Below, piece by piece: positions 8,179 through 15,559 of a stretch of DNA of 15,932 bases. Source of the stretch: DATGIQ01 sp035295665. GTDB lineage: Bacteria; Planctomycetota; Planctomycetia; Gemmatales; Gemmataceae. The translations under genes and the position numbers were made by a program. Within the stretch, counting starts at the first letter, position 1, and each line of letters starts with the position of its first letter. The notes beneath the pieces are model-generated. The model had not been told where the DNA came from. It made no database searches and saw only the letters and a program-made list of their open reading frames with translations. The DNA lies in NCBI GenBank assembly GCA_035295665.1, contig DATGIQ010000690.1:1-15932 (forward strand). Reading direction: 5' to 3'.

Positions 8179-9573
8179 TCAGTTCACTTGGGCCTCGGGC
8201 ATGGCCATGACGAGCGCCACCATCCGCCGAGCCGCCTCTGCTTTGTTGCCGTTCGTGGATCCTAAGGCGGCGGTCAAGCGTTTCTGCCAGGCCGGGCTCG
8301 GTTCGATGCCCAGGATGAGTTGCAGGTAAAATCCCGTCACCGGATCGAGATCAGAGCCCTGCCCGTGCTTCAGGGCCAGGCCGAGCGCATCGAGCGCAGT
8401 GGGCCGGCCTACCCGTGTGCCCTCCACCAACGCCGCCGCATAATTGGCCCGGCCGATCAGCGAGCGCGTGGTCAGCCAAGCTCGGCCGGCGGGCCAGCCG
8501 CCGACGTTGGGCGGATAGAACAGATCCTGACCGAGCCGGCCGGCCCACTCGGCCAGGACCAGCGTGCTGGAGGGTGGCTCGAACAGCTCCAGCGCTCGTG
8601 CGGCACCGATCACGAATTCAACGGGGCCGAGGACGCGCCGCCCTAAATTGCGGCCGGCGAAAAATGCCTCGGAACGCAAGACTGTCTCTACGCCCCGGCC
8701 GATGTTAAGATCGTTGTCGCGGAGTTCCTGGGCCAACGCATGTTGCTCTGTGGACGAAACGACTCCTTCGCTCATGAGCAGCTCGCAAATCCGCATGGCC
8801 AGGCGTTCGGCGGTCGCCGGATGTTCGAGAAGCATGCGCACCACATCGTCTCCCTTCCACCGTCCCTTGCGACCGAGGATCGTTTTTTCGCCACTGTCAT
8901 GGCGGGCGGCGATTTCGGTGAACTGGTCTTCCGCGAGCGTCCAGCCGGTCAGCGCCTGCGCGGACTCCTTGACATCATCTTCCGTGAAAGGGCCGATGCC
9001 CAGCGTGAACAGCTCCATCAGCTCGCGGGCCAGATTCTCATTGGGATGCCCCTTGCGATTGGCGGGCGCATCCAACCAGATGAGCAAGGCGGGATCATGC
9101 ACCGTCCGGTTCAGGAGTTCCCCGAACGGAGCCCGCGCCAGCTCTCGGAAGCCCTCGTTTTGACGGCGCATGGCGTCGAGGTTTTCGACCTTGAGATTGC
9201 TCGTGGCAAAATGATTGTGCCACATCAGGGCCAGGCGTTCCCCCAGCGGATCGGGCCCGAACAACATCCGGTAGATCCACCAGGCTTTCAGTCGTGCCGG
9301 ATCGCCGGAAGCGGCCGCCGCGTCGCCCAGCAGGGCCGCCGTCTTGGAAAAGCCCTCGGGCACGCCCTGGCTGCAGGCTTTACCAGCCAAGATCCGGTCG
9401 ATGCTCGCCTTGGGTCCATCGGCCAAATCACGCTGGATCTCACTCCACGTGGCGGCGAAACCGGCCCGGCGGTGTAGGTGGACCACACGGCGGAGGTTCC
9501 AGGGGGCTTCCTCGCTGGGAACATAGGGGGCCCAAGGCTTTGCCGCCCGAACGGCAGAGGGTGTCTCGGTCAT
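8179..9573 (-). CDS. DUF1800 family protein
   Basis: This 464-residue protein is a full-length DUF1800 member. Recognisable blocks are NLRRVVHLHRRAGF (26-39), LALMWHNHFATSN (114-126), NENLARELMELFTLG (178-192), KESAQALTGWT (202-212) and HDSGEKTILG (225-234). The conserved histidines and acidic residues could bind metal, but the family has no agreed function. No signal peptide is evident, which is common for DUF1800 proteins. AAAGGA (9580-9585) lies 6 nt before ATG 9573 and supports the start. The gene is sandwiched between the frameshifted sigma-fusion gene, whose original stop is 16 bp upstream, and the DUF1501 gene 15 bp downstream. DUF1800 and DUF1501 genes are very often neighbours, so the two products probably act in one process. 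Confidence 0.96.
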   Translation of the reverse strand: MTETPSAVRAAKPWAPYVPSEEAPWNLRRVVHLHRRAGFAATWSEIQRDLADGPKASIDRILAGKACSQGVPEGFSKTAALLGDAAAASGDPARLKAWWIYRMLFGPDPLGERLALMWHNHFATSNLKVENLDAMRRQNEGFRELARAPFGELLNRTVHDPALLIWLDAPANRKGHPNENLARELMELFTLGIGPFTEDDVKESAQALTGWTLAEDQFTEIAARHDSGEKTILGRKGRWKGDDVVRMLLEHPATAERLAMRICELLMSEGVVSSTEQHALAQELRDNDLNIGRGVETVLRSEAFFAGRNLGRRVLGPVEFVIGAARALELFEPPSSTLVLAEWAGRLGQDLFYPPNVGGWPAGRAWLTTRSLIGRANYAAALVEGTRVGRPTALDALGLALKHGQGSDLDPVTGFYLQLILGIEPSPAWQKRLTAALGSTNGNKAEAARRMVALVMAMPEAQVN

Positions 9574-9589
9574 GGCCGGTCCTTTCTCG

Positions 9590-9880
9590 CTAATCCTGGA
9601 ACAGTCTTCCTTTCACATCACCCAGGTCCTTCGTCTCACCGGGCCGGACGGAAACCCGCGGGGCGACCGTGCCGATGGTGATGTACGGGGAAGTGCCGCT
9701 CAGGTTAATCTGGTAGACGAGACCCGGTGCCAGCCCCTCCACACGGAAACGGCCGTCGCGATCGGTGGTGATGCCGTGGAGCAAGTGTAGCGGTACCGAA
9801 TCATTCTCCGGGTGCACGAAATGGATCCGTAGTTTGACGCCCGGGCTGGCTTCTCCCTCGTCGTCGACGAGCCGGCCGTG
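9590..9880 (-). pseudogene. Displaced 3' end of the first sigma-fusion gene (after a one-base deletion)
   Basis: In a different frame from the main gene, this stretch encodes the end that the family should have. It reads GRLVDDEGEASPGVKL, then DRDGRFRVEGLAPGL, then VRPGETKDLGDV, and stops at TAG 9590-9592. The intact paralogue ends with matching blocks: GRLVTADGSPRSKVEL, DKDGQFRIEGLVPGL and LKSGETKDLGDV. In the main frame the sequence around 9871-9880 reads ACGGCCGGC on the minus strand; adding one G (ACGGGCCGGC) restores a continuous frame of about 931 residues. So this is the last Ig-like repeat of the upstream gene, cut off by a one-base loss. It could be a true mutation or a sequencing or assembly error in a G/C run. 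Confidence 0.85.
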
Positions 9881-12384
9881 ACCGTTCCTGCCGGTTCGAG
9901 CCGAACAGTGAGCGGCGAGTCGACGTTTCCTTTCAGGTCCAGGGCCTTGACCAATCGTTTATCCGGATGGAGGAAGACGAGGCTTCGATGACTGCCTGGG
10001 TCCAGCGCCGTTAACGTGAAGGACGCGGTGTCGAGCGGCTCGGAGGTCCAGAAGTGGCGTGGGCTCAGGTTGAAAACGTGGACACCCGTCAGGGGCTTAC
10101 CATCCGGGTCCAGAATCGTACCGGTGATCGTTCGGCCTGGATCCAGCGTCAACGCATACGGCACTGACCCCGTATCCTTACCCGGATTGATAGCGATGCT
10201 GGTGGGAGCAATATATTCCCCGTAAGGGCCCCGGGCGTGGATCTCACCAGGACCCGGCAGCACCGGAATCCGAAAGGTGCCGTCCCGCCGTGTCGGATAG
10301 ATGTCAGCCAGGATGCTCGGAAAGCGGGTCAGGTGCGGGGCATCGTTCCGATTCGGGTTGTCGGCGGAAACATGATATTCGATGTATGCTTGCACCGGTT
10401 TGCCGGTGGCTCGGTTCGTGACCTTGCCATGTGCCCAGATCCCCCGCTTGAGCTCGAAATCCACCCGGACCGCTTCCAGGCCCGGCCCGGGTCGCACTTC
10501 TTGGAAGCCGGGCAGGTAGAGCTGGTCATCAGGTACTGTGGCCCTGACCGGAATCCCAAACTTGGACGGACCGCCCTCGGCATCATAGGGCAAGCTTTCT
10601 AACCGGTACTTGCCTTCCGCATCGGTCATGGCAGGGAAGGATGATCCCGCGTCGATCTTCACTCCGGCCAGCGGCTCGCCTGTGTCCTTATCCCGGACCG
10701 TGCCGAACATCGGCTGTGCAGGGGCGGCAACATGGTCGAACGTGGCCCCGTAAACAGTAAACTGGATGTCCTGGGAAGGATTATCGTACGCCTGGACTTT
10801 GGCCATCGGCCGAGTCACGGCCATGATCGACTCATCGCGCACCTTCGGCCCGCCGATCTCGATCCCCACAGCCCGCTCTCGGCCAATGCCCGTCAGGCGA
10901 AAACGGCCATCGGGCCCCGTGGTAATTTTCTCGGAAAAGCCAGGTATCACGTGTGGGAAGCCGAAGAGCTCCTTCTTCAAGGTTTGCCGATGCCGGGGTC
11001 GTTGTTTTTGCTGGATGGCCTGGAGCCAGGGCGTCAAATCTTCCTCGGGACTGGCCATTACTTGGCTGGGCCGGATCATCACGCCGGGAATTGGCCGGCC
11101 CTCCAAATCGAGAATACGGCCGGTGATCGGCTGGTCGTCTTTTACCAGCCGCAGCGTCCATTCTTGAACCTCGGGCCTATCGAGCCGCACCCAGTCGAGG
11201 CCAAAGCCGTCGGCCACGGCAACAATCTGAGGAATGGCCTTGGGAATCTTTTCCAAGCCGGCAGAGGAAACCGTGATTTGAAAGCGTCCATCTGGACCGC
11301 TCGTGCCGCATAACCGGGCGGCCGGCGGCAGGTGGGACCCGATCAACTCCACCCAGAATGTTTGATACAACCTGGCTCCGGCGACCGGCTTCCCTTCGGG
11401 GTCGAGCACCCGGCCACGCACGTGCATGGCTTCGGCTGCGCCAGTTTTGGCGAATTCTGCTGGCCGCGCCATTTTCCGTTTCGGAGCTTGGGGCTCCTCG
11501 CGCTCTCTGGCAACGAGGGCTTGGCGGCCGAGTTCGATCGTGCCGGTGGCGCAGAGGCCGACGGCGAACAAGACGGCCGTGGCGATTTTGGCTTTGGTCA
11601 AGAACATGGCTCGGGTCACTCCTGCCGCCAAGGCGGCAACGGGTGCGGGAATCAGCCTGGCGGCCGTCTCACCGGCCGCCACCCAGAGCCCCAATCGGAG
11701 TGTGGCGCTGGCAAGCTTGGCAGGTACGGCGGCTTTGCTGCCGCCTTCGGCAATCGAAAGGGCGCCCAGAAGCACGGCCAGCTCGATCCCGCGCCGCGCC
11801 AATTGCTTCTGGAGGCGCTGCCGGGCCCGGGTTACCCGGCTGGAGACCGTGCCCGGCTGAACGCCTAACTCCGCGGCGGCTTCCTGCTTGGTTTTGCCAT
11901 CCAGAACGCAGAGCACAAAAGCGGCGCGGAATGCCTTTGGCAACCGTTGGATCTCTTCATCCAAAACGGCCTGCACATCGTCCCACGTTGGACTGGGAAC
12001 GGTTTCGGGAGTCAACGACCGCCGGTGTGCCTCGTGGTTCCGCCGCCGTGCTGCGCTTCGCTTGGCATTCATGGCTGTTCGATAGGCCACGCCGTGCAGC
12101 CACTCCGCCAAGGCGTCGCGCTTGCGGATCGATCCGCAATTGCGCGCCAGGACTAGGAAGGTGGCCTGGAAGGCGTCTTCGGCATCTTGCTCATGGTTCA
12201 GGACACGCCGGCAGACCCGCAACACCATCGGCCCATGACGGCTAACCAAGGACGCAAATGCGGACTCGTCACGGTGGGTGGAGAAATCATCGAGGAGTTG
12301 CGGATCGCTTCGCTGCGCTGCCCGCCGACCAGCCGCAAGCTTGCGGATATGGTGAAGCAGCGTATTCCACTGTGCCGTGGCCAT
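9700..12384 (-). CDS. ECF sigma factor-TM-Ig-like fusion, copy 1, frameshifted near its 3' end
   Basis: The frame as it stands gives 894 residues. Sigma region 2 lies at about 38-107, with the HGPMVLRVCRR and DAEDAFQATFLVLAR blocks. Region 4 lies at about 136-199, with a helix-turn-helix around KQEAAAELGVQPGTVSSRV. An alanine-rich linker leads to a membrane helix at about 265-284. Beyond it come repeated carboxypeptidase-regulatory-like (Ig-fold) units, each marked by a DG-[RKT]-[FY] turn: GPDGRFQITV, GPDGRFRLTGI, DAEGKYRLESL and RRDGTFRIPVL. Expected topology is sigma in the cytoplasm and repeats outside. The last ~50 residues are out-of-frame and unlike the family; the true tail is at 9590-9880. 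The ATG at 12384 aligns with the paralogue's start, with GGAG 9 nt upstream. DUF1800 and DUF1501 genes follow immediately. No separate anti-sigma gene is seen. Confidence 0.9.
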   Translation of the reverse strand: MATAQWNTLLHHIRKLAAGRRAAQRSDPQLLDDFSTHRDESAFASLVSRHGPMVLRVCRRVLNHEQDAEDAFQATFLVLARNCGSIRKRDALAEWLHGVAYRTAMNAKRSAARRRNHEAHRRSLTPETVPSPTWDDVQAVLDEEIQRLPKAFRAAFVLCVLDGKTKQEAAAELGVQPGTVSSRVTRARQRLQKQLARRGIELAVLLGALSIAEGGSKAAVPAKLASATLRLGLWVAAGETAARLIPAPVAALAAGVTRAMFLTKAKIATAVLFAVGLCATGTIELGRQALVAREREEPQAPKRKMARPAEFAKTGAAEAMHVRGRVLDPEGKPVAGARLYQTFWVELIGSHLPPAARLCGTSGPDGRFQITVSSAGLEKIPKAIPQIVAVADGFGLDWVRLDRPEVQEWTLRLVKDDQPITGRILDLEGRPIPGVMIRPSQVMASPEEDLTPWLQAIQQKQRPRHRQTLKKELFGFPHVIPGFSEKITTGPDGRFRLTGIGRERAVGIEIGGPKVRDESIMAVTRPMAKVQAYDNPSQDIQFTVYGATFDHVAAPAQPMFGTVRDKDTGEPLAGVKIDAGSSFPAMTDAEGKYRLESLPYDAEGGPSKFGIPVRATVPDDQLYLPGFQEVRPGPGLEAVRVDFELKRGIWAHGKVTNRATGKPVQAYIEYHVSADNPNRNDAPHLTRFPSILADIYPTRRDGTFRIPVLPGPGEIHARGPYGEYIAPTSIAINPGKDTGSVPYALTLDPGRTITGTILDPDGKPLTGVHVFNLSPRHFWTSEPLDTASFTLTALDPGSHRSLVFLHPDKRLVKALDLKGNVDSPLTVRLEPAGTVTAGSSTTREKPARASNYGSISCTRRMIRYRYTCSTASPPIATAVSVWRGWHRVSSTRLT

Positions 12385-12450
12385 GCCGCAGCGCTCCGAT
12401 ACGGTCGAGGATTGTCGAACCCAAGCCGACGCCGAAACGTTCGATTGGGG

Positions 12451-12501
12451 CTCTCTTCCCTATAGTTCCCATCGGGGCCGCGATCGCTCCCGGATTTTTT
12501 C
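12451..12501 (-). promoter_or_regulatory. Conserved upstream block of sigma-fusion copy 1
   Basis: On the minus strand the block reads GAAAAAA, a 24-nt spacer, GGGAACTAT, AGGG, then GAGAG. The gap upstream of the second copy has the same elements in the same order with nearly the same spacing (see 15481-15537). It ends about 67 bp before the ATG. The shared order suggests a promoter or autoregulatory site duplicated with the gene. I could not fit it to a standard sigma-70 or ECF consensus. The rest of the 12385-12557 gap shows only a weak TTTTT/AAAAA inverted repeat at 12495-12508. Confidence 0.35.
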
Positions 12502-12557
12502 GGAAAAACGGCCAGGGCAAGCGGATATCTGCTGGCCGACGGTCCTTCCGCACCGGA

Positions 12558-15455
12558 TCACTTCGCTTCAACATCCCCCAGGTCCTTGGTTTCGCCCGAC
12601 TTGAGGATCAGATCCTGAAAGACAGTACCTATTCCGATGTACCCCTCCGAAGCCATCATCGTGTGCCGCAAGCCGGGCACCAGACCCTCGATTCGGAACT
12701 GGCCGTCTTTGTCCGGACGCGACACCTGTTGGTGTGGAATTCCGCGCGTCCGATCCGATCGCAAGTCCGTCCCGAACCATAACTCGACCTTGGAACGCGG
12801 CGAGCCATCGGCCGTGACGAGCCGCCCGGTCACCGTCCCCCACGGCTCCAGCGAAACAGTAACCGGATCGCGTTCATCGCCGCGAATCAGCACCGAACCG
12901 GCGAGCTTCCTTTCCTCGTGCGCAAACATCACCCGGCGCGGTTGGCCGAGCCTGAGTCCATAGACCGTGAAGTCGGGGGTATCCAGTGCGTATGTCGTCC
13001 AGGAGCCTAAACCGTAGGATTGCAGACCGAATGCCCGCGCTCCTCGGAGCGGCTTGCCGTCAGGGCCGAGCACCTTCCCGGTCATCGTCTTGCCGGGATC
13101 GACGATCAGATTACAGGTGAGCGTATCGGCGTCCTTGGGCGGGTTGATCTCGACCAACGTGTGGAACGTGGATGGATGGACGAGATGGGGAGCCGTTGGG
13201 TAAAACCCCTGTTCGTCTCGGCCCTTGATCTCTTCTGCGCCGACTTCCAACAGGTATTGATCACGCCAGGCCCGAGCGGCAAGCAGGCCGCGGCCCGGCA
13301 TTGCGACAACCTCAAACGATCCATCGTCCTGGGTGTAAAGATAATGATTGGTTTCCCAGTTCGGGACCTGATTACGGAACGGATTCTCTGCGAACGCAAC
13401 GTATTCGATGTTGGCGGGCACGCCCCGGCCGGTCACTCGATCTGTGACGCGGCCCCTGATCAGGACGCCCCGCTTCAGGGGAAAATCGACCGTGATCGGC
13501 TCCAGTCCGGGACTATCGCCCACGGCTTGGACGGATAGCAGATAAGGCTGGCCCTCCGCCGGCACGGCCAGAATTGTGTTCCCTTCCCCCTTGGGCATGC
13601 CGACGAGCCGGTACCGGCCGTCCTGGTCCGTAACTGTCTGGAGCTGGCCATCACCGCTCACATTGGTGCCGGCCCACTTATCACTGCGGATGGTCACGCC
13701 GGCTAATGGTTTGCCGATATCTTTGTCGCGCACCACACCCACAATCGGCTTGGTCGGCGCTGCGTAATGTTCAAACGTGGCCCCGTAGTAGGTCAGCACA
13801 TATCCTCTGGGATTCCTGCGGAAGGCCAGCACCTTCATCCGTTCGCCAGACCGCGTCATGACTCGGACCTGCTGCATCTCAATGGTCGGACCTTCGATGC
13901 GGATGCCGGCCACGCGTTCCCGGCCGATGCCCTTGAGCTGAAATCGTCCGTCCGCATCGGTCGTTACCGCCGGGAAGAGCTGAGCGAGGCCGCTGTTGCG
14001 CAGCCCTGTCAAGAATTTGTTTTCGAGCGGATACCCGTCATCTTTCTCGTTGCGCACGGCTTCGAGCCAGGGTGTCAGGTCGGCGGCCAAGGGGGTGCTC
14101 AGGTCCTCGACTTGGATGCGGACTCCGGCAATGGGCTTGCCTTGCAGATCGAGGACCCGGCCCTGGATGGGAACATCGTCCTTGGCGAGCCGCAACACCT
14201 GCTCGCCAGTTTCTTCCGCGGCAACGGCGGGCCGCCATGCCGGCCCATAGCCCTCGGCAACGGCCAGGACCGCGACCTGGGCCCATGGGTTGGCGAAATA
14301 GTGGGTCAGATGGACGTCGGCTTTGGGGACCATAAAGTGAAATCCGCCGTCGGCTGCGCTGGTCGCTCGAATCGGGGGCGGCATCGTTTTGGTCGCCGCA
14401 TCGAGCAGGTAAAGCTTGGCCCCGGCCACCGGTTTGCCGCCGGCATCAACCACTCGACTTCGGACTACCAAAACATCTTTCGCATCCAGCTTGGGATCTG
14501 CGGATAGGGCCAGGTTATTCGCGGCCGCGGTGGACGAGGTCGCTTCTGTCGGTTGCAGAGGGGCTGCCGCTTGCGCAATCAACGTGCCGCGGGTCAGCAC
14601 GCCGGCACCGGCCGCGAGACTCAGGGACAGGAACAGCGCCACAACAATCTTGAGCTTGGTCGCGAATATGGTCTGGAGTCCTCCATCCACCAAGGCGGCG
14701 ACCTGCGCCGAGACAAGTTCGCTGGCCGCCGTGGTGCCGGCCGACAGTTTCAGCGCAGCACGAGCCGTGGAATGCACCAGCAGCTTCGGCACTGCCGCCG
14801 ACGATGCGGTGGACGAGAGGCCTATGGGTAGCAGAGCAGCCGACAACGTCAGGCCACGGCGAAGCAACCGGTTGCGCAACAACTCCCGCCCGCGTTCCAG
14901 CCGGCTCTTGAGCGTTCCCAACGGACAGCCGAGCTGGTGGGCGGCTTCATCGCGCGTTTGACCTTCCAGGTAGCACAAGAGCAAGGGAGCCCGGTATTTT
15001 TCCGGCAACTGTTGCAGCTCCTGGTCGACCAGCGTCCGGAGTTCGTGCCAGGTCACCTCCTCGGCTGGATCCGTCGGTGCTCGGTTCTGACTGTCGGGAA
15101 GGCCGGCCAGCTTTCGGCACACGCTGGCATTGGCCCGCAGCGACACACGGTGGGCAACGCCGTGCAGCCAGCAGCTCACCGATTCCGGCTTGCGGATGGA
15201 CCGGGCCTTGCGGGCCAGCAAAAGGAACGTGGCTTGGAACGCATCTTCGGCATCGTGCAGGTTGGGCAACACGCGGCGGCAAACTTGCAGGACCATCGGG
15301 CCGTGCCGGCGTACCAGAGCTGCAAACGCAACCTCGTCCCCCTGACTGATAAAGCGGTGCAACAATTGCTGGTCCGGGAGCTGAGTTTGGCCCTGTTCGG
15401 CCACAAGCCTGCGGATGTGCTCGAGGATCAGGTCGGCCTGTGCGTTCGGCATCAT
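12558..15455 (-). CDS. ECF sigma factor-TM-Ig-like fusion, copy 2 (intact)
   Basis: The product is 965 residues and intact. Sigma region 2 covers about 40-108 (HGPMVLQVCRRVL, DAEDAFQATFLLLARKA). Region 4 covers about 138-200, with the QLPEKYRAPLLLCYLEG stretch and an HTH around TRDEAAHQLGCPLGTLKSRL. A linker of ~65 residues precedes a membrane helix at ~268-288. About six carboxypeptidase-regulatory-like units follow to the C-terminus, with turns DADGRFQLKGI, DQDGRYRLVGM, QDDGSFEVVAM and DKDGQFRIEGL. It ends in SGETKDLGDVEAK. GGAG sits 5 nt before ATG 15455; a second ATG follows at once. It should recruit RNA polymerase from the membrane, or after proteolytic release. Its signal and target promoters are unknown. 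It is a tandem paralogue of the gene 173 bp downstream. ECF factors with C-terminal extensions are known from Planctomycetes. Confidence 0.94.
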   Translation of the reverse strand: MMPNAQADLILEHIRRLVAEQGQTQLPDQQLLHRFISQGDEVAFAALVRRHGPMVLQVCRRVLPNLHDAEDAFQATFLLLARKARSIRKPESVSCWLHGVAHRVSLRANASVCRKLAGLPDSQNRAPTDPAEEVTWHELRTLVDQELQQLPEKYRAPLLLCYLEGQTRDEAAHQLGCPLGTLKSRLERGRELLRNRLLRRGLTLSAALLPIGLSSTASSAAVPKLLVHSTARAALKLSAGTTAASELVSAQVAALVDGGLQTIFATKLKIVVALFLSLSLAAGAGVLTRGTLIAQAAAPLQPTEATSSTAAANNLALSADPKLDAKDVLVVRSRVVDAGGKPVAGAKLYLLDAATKTMPPPIRATSAADGGFHFMVPKADVHLTHYFANPWAQVAVLAVAEGYGPAWRPAVAAEETGEQVLRLAKDDVPIQGRVLDLQGKPIAGVRIQVEDLSTPLAADLTPWLEAVRNEKDDGYPLENKFLTGLRNSGLAQLFPAVTTDADGRFQLKGIGRERVAGIRIEGPTIEMQQVRVMTRSGERMKVLAFRRNPRGYVLTYYGATFEHYAAPTKPIVGVVRDKDIGKPLAGVTIRSDKWAGTNVSGDGQLQTVTDQDGRYRLVGMPKGEGNTILAVPAEGQPYLLSVQAVGDSPGLEPITVDFPLKRGVLIRGRVTDRVTGRGVPANIEYVAFAENPFRNQVPNWETNHYLYTQDDGSFEVVAMPGRGLLAARAWRDQYLLEVGAEEIKGRDEQGFYPTAPHLVHPSTFHTLVEINPPKDADTLTCNLIVDPGKTMTGKVLGPDGKPLRGARAFGLQSYGLGSWTTYALDTPDFTVYGLRLGQPRRVMFAHEERKLAGSVLIRGDERDPVTVSLEPWGTVTGRLVTADGSPRSKVELWFGTDLRSDRTRGIPHQQVSRPDKDGQFRIEGLVPGLRHTMMASEGYIGIGTVFQDLILKSGETKDLGDVEAK

Positions 15456-15480
15456 CGTAGCTCCGACATTGGGAGTGTGG

Positions 15481-15537
15481 CCTCTCGTTTTCTACCTGAT
15501 AGTGCTCCCAAGACGCCAGGCCGGCCGAACTTTTTTC
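15481..15537 (-). promoter_or_regulatory. Conserved upstream block of sigma-fusion copy 2
   Basis: On the minus strand this block reads GAAAAAA, a 21-nt spacer, GGGAGCACTAT, CAGG, then GAGAGG. It parallels the block before copy 1 (12451-12501): A-tract, GGGA, CTAT and AGG fall in the same order, and the A-tract-to-CTAT distance is 28 versus 29 nt. It lies 25-80 bp before the ATG of copy 2, between it and the decayed upstream copy. It is a candidate promoter or self-regulation site. The evidence is the comparison of two sequences only. Confidence 0.35.
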
Positions 15538-15559
15538 CAGATTCTCGCTTGGGCGCTGC

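Noticed and set aside
11358..12245. 295-residue plus-strand frame
   Set aside because: It is an arginine-rich shadow antisense to the sigma domain and linker of copy 1.
12461..12470. GGGAAC as a classical ECF -35 element for copy 1
   Set aside because: No matching -10 (CGTC or similar) lies at 16-17 nt, and the copy 2 block reads GGGAGC, so a standard ECF promoter is not supported.
12495..12508. TTTTT/AAAAA inverted repeat as a terminator of copy 2
   Set aside because: The stem is only A-T pairs with a 3-4 nt loop, too weak for an intrinsic terminator. The A-tract is better seen as part of the shared upstream block.
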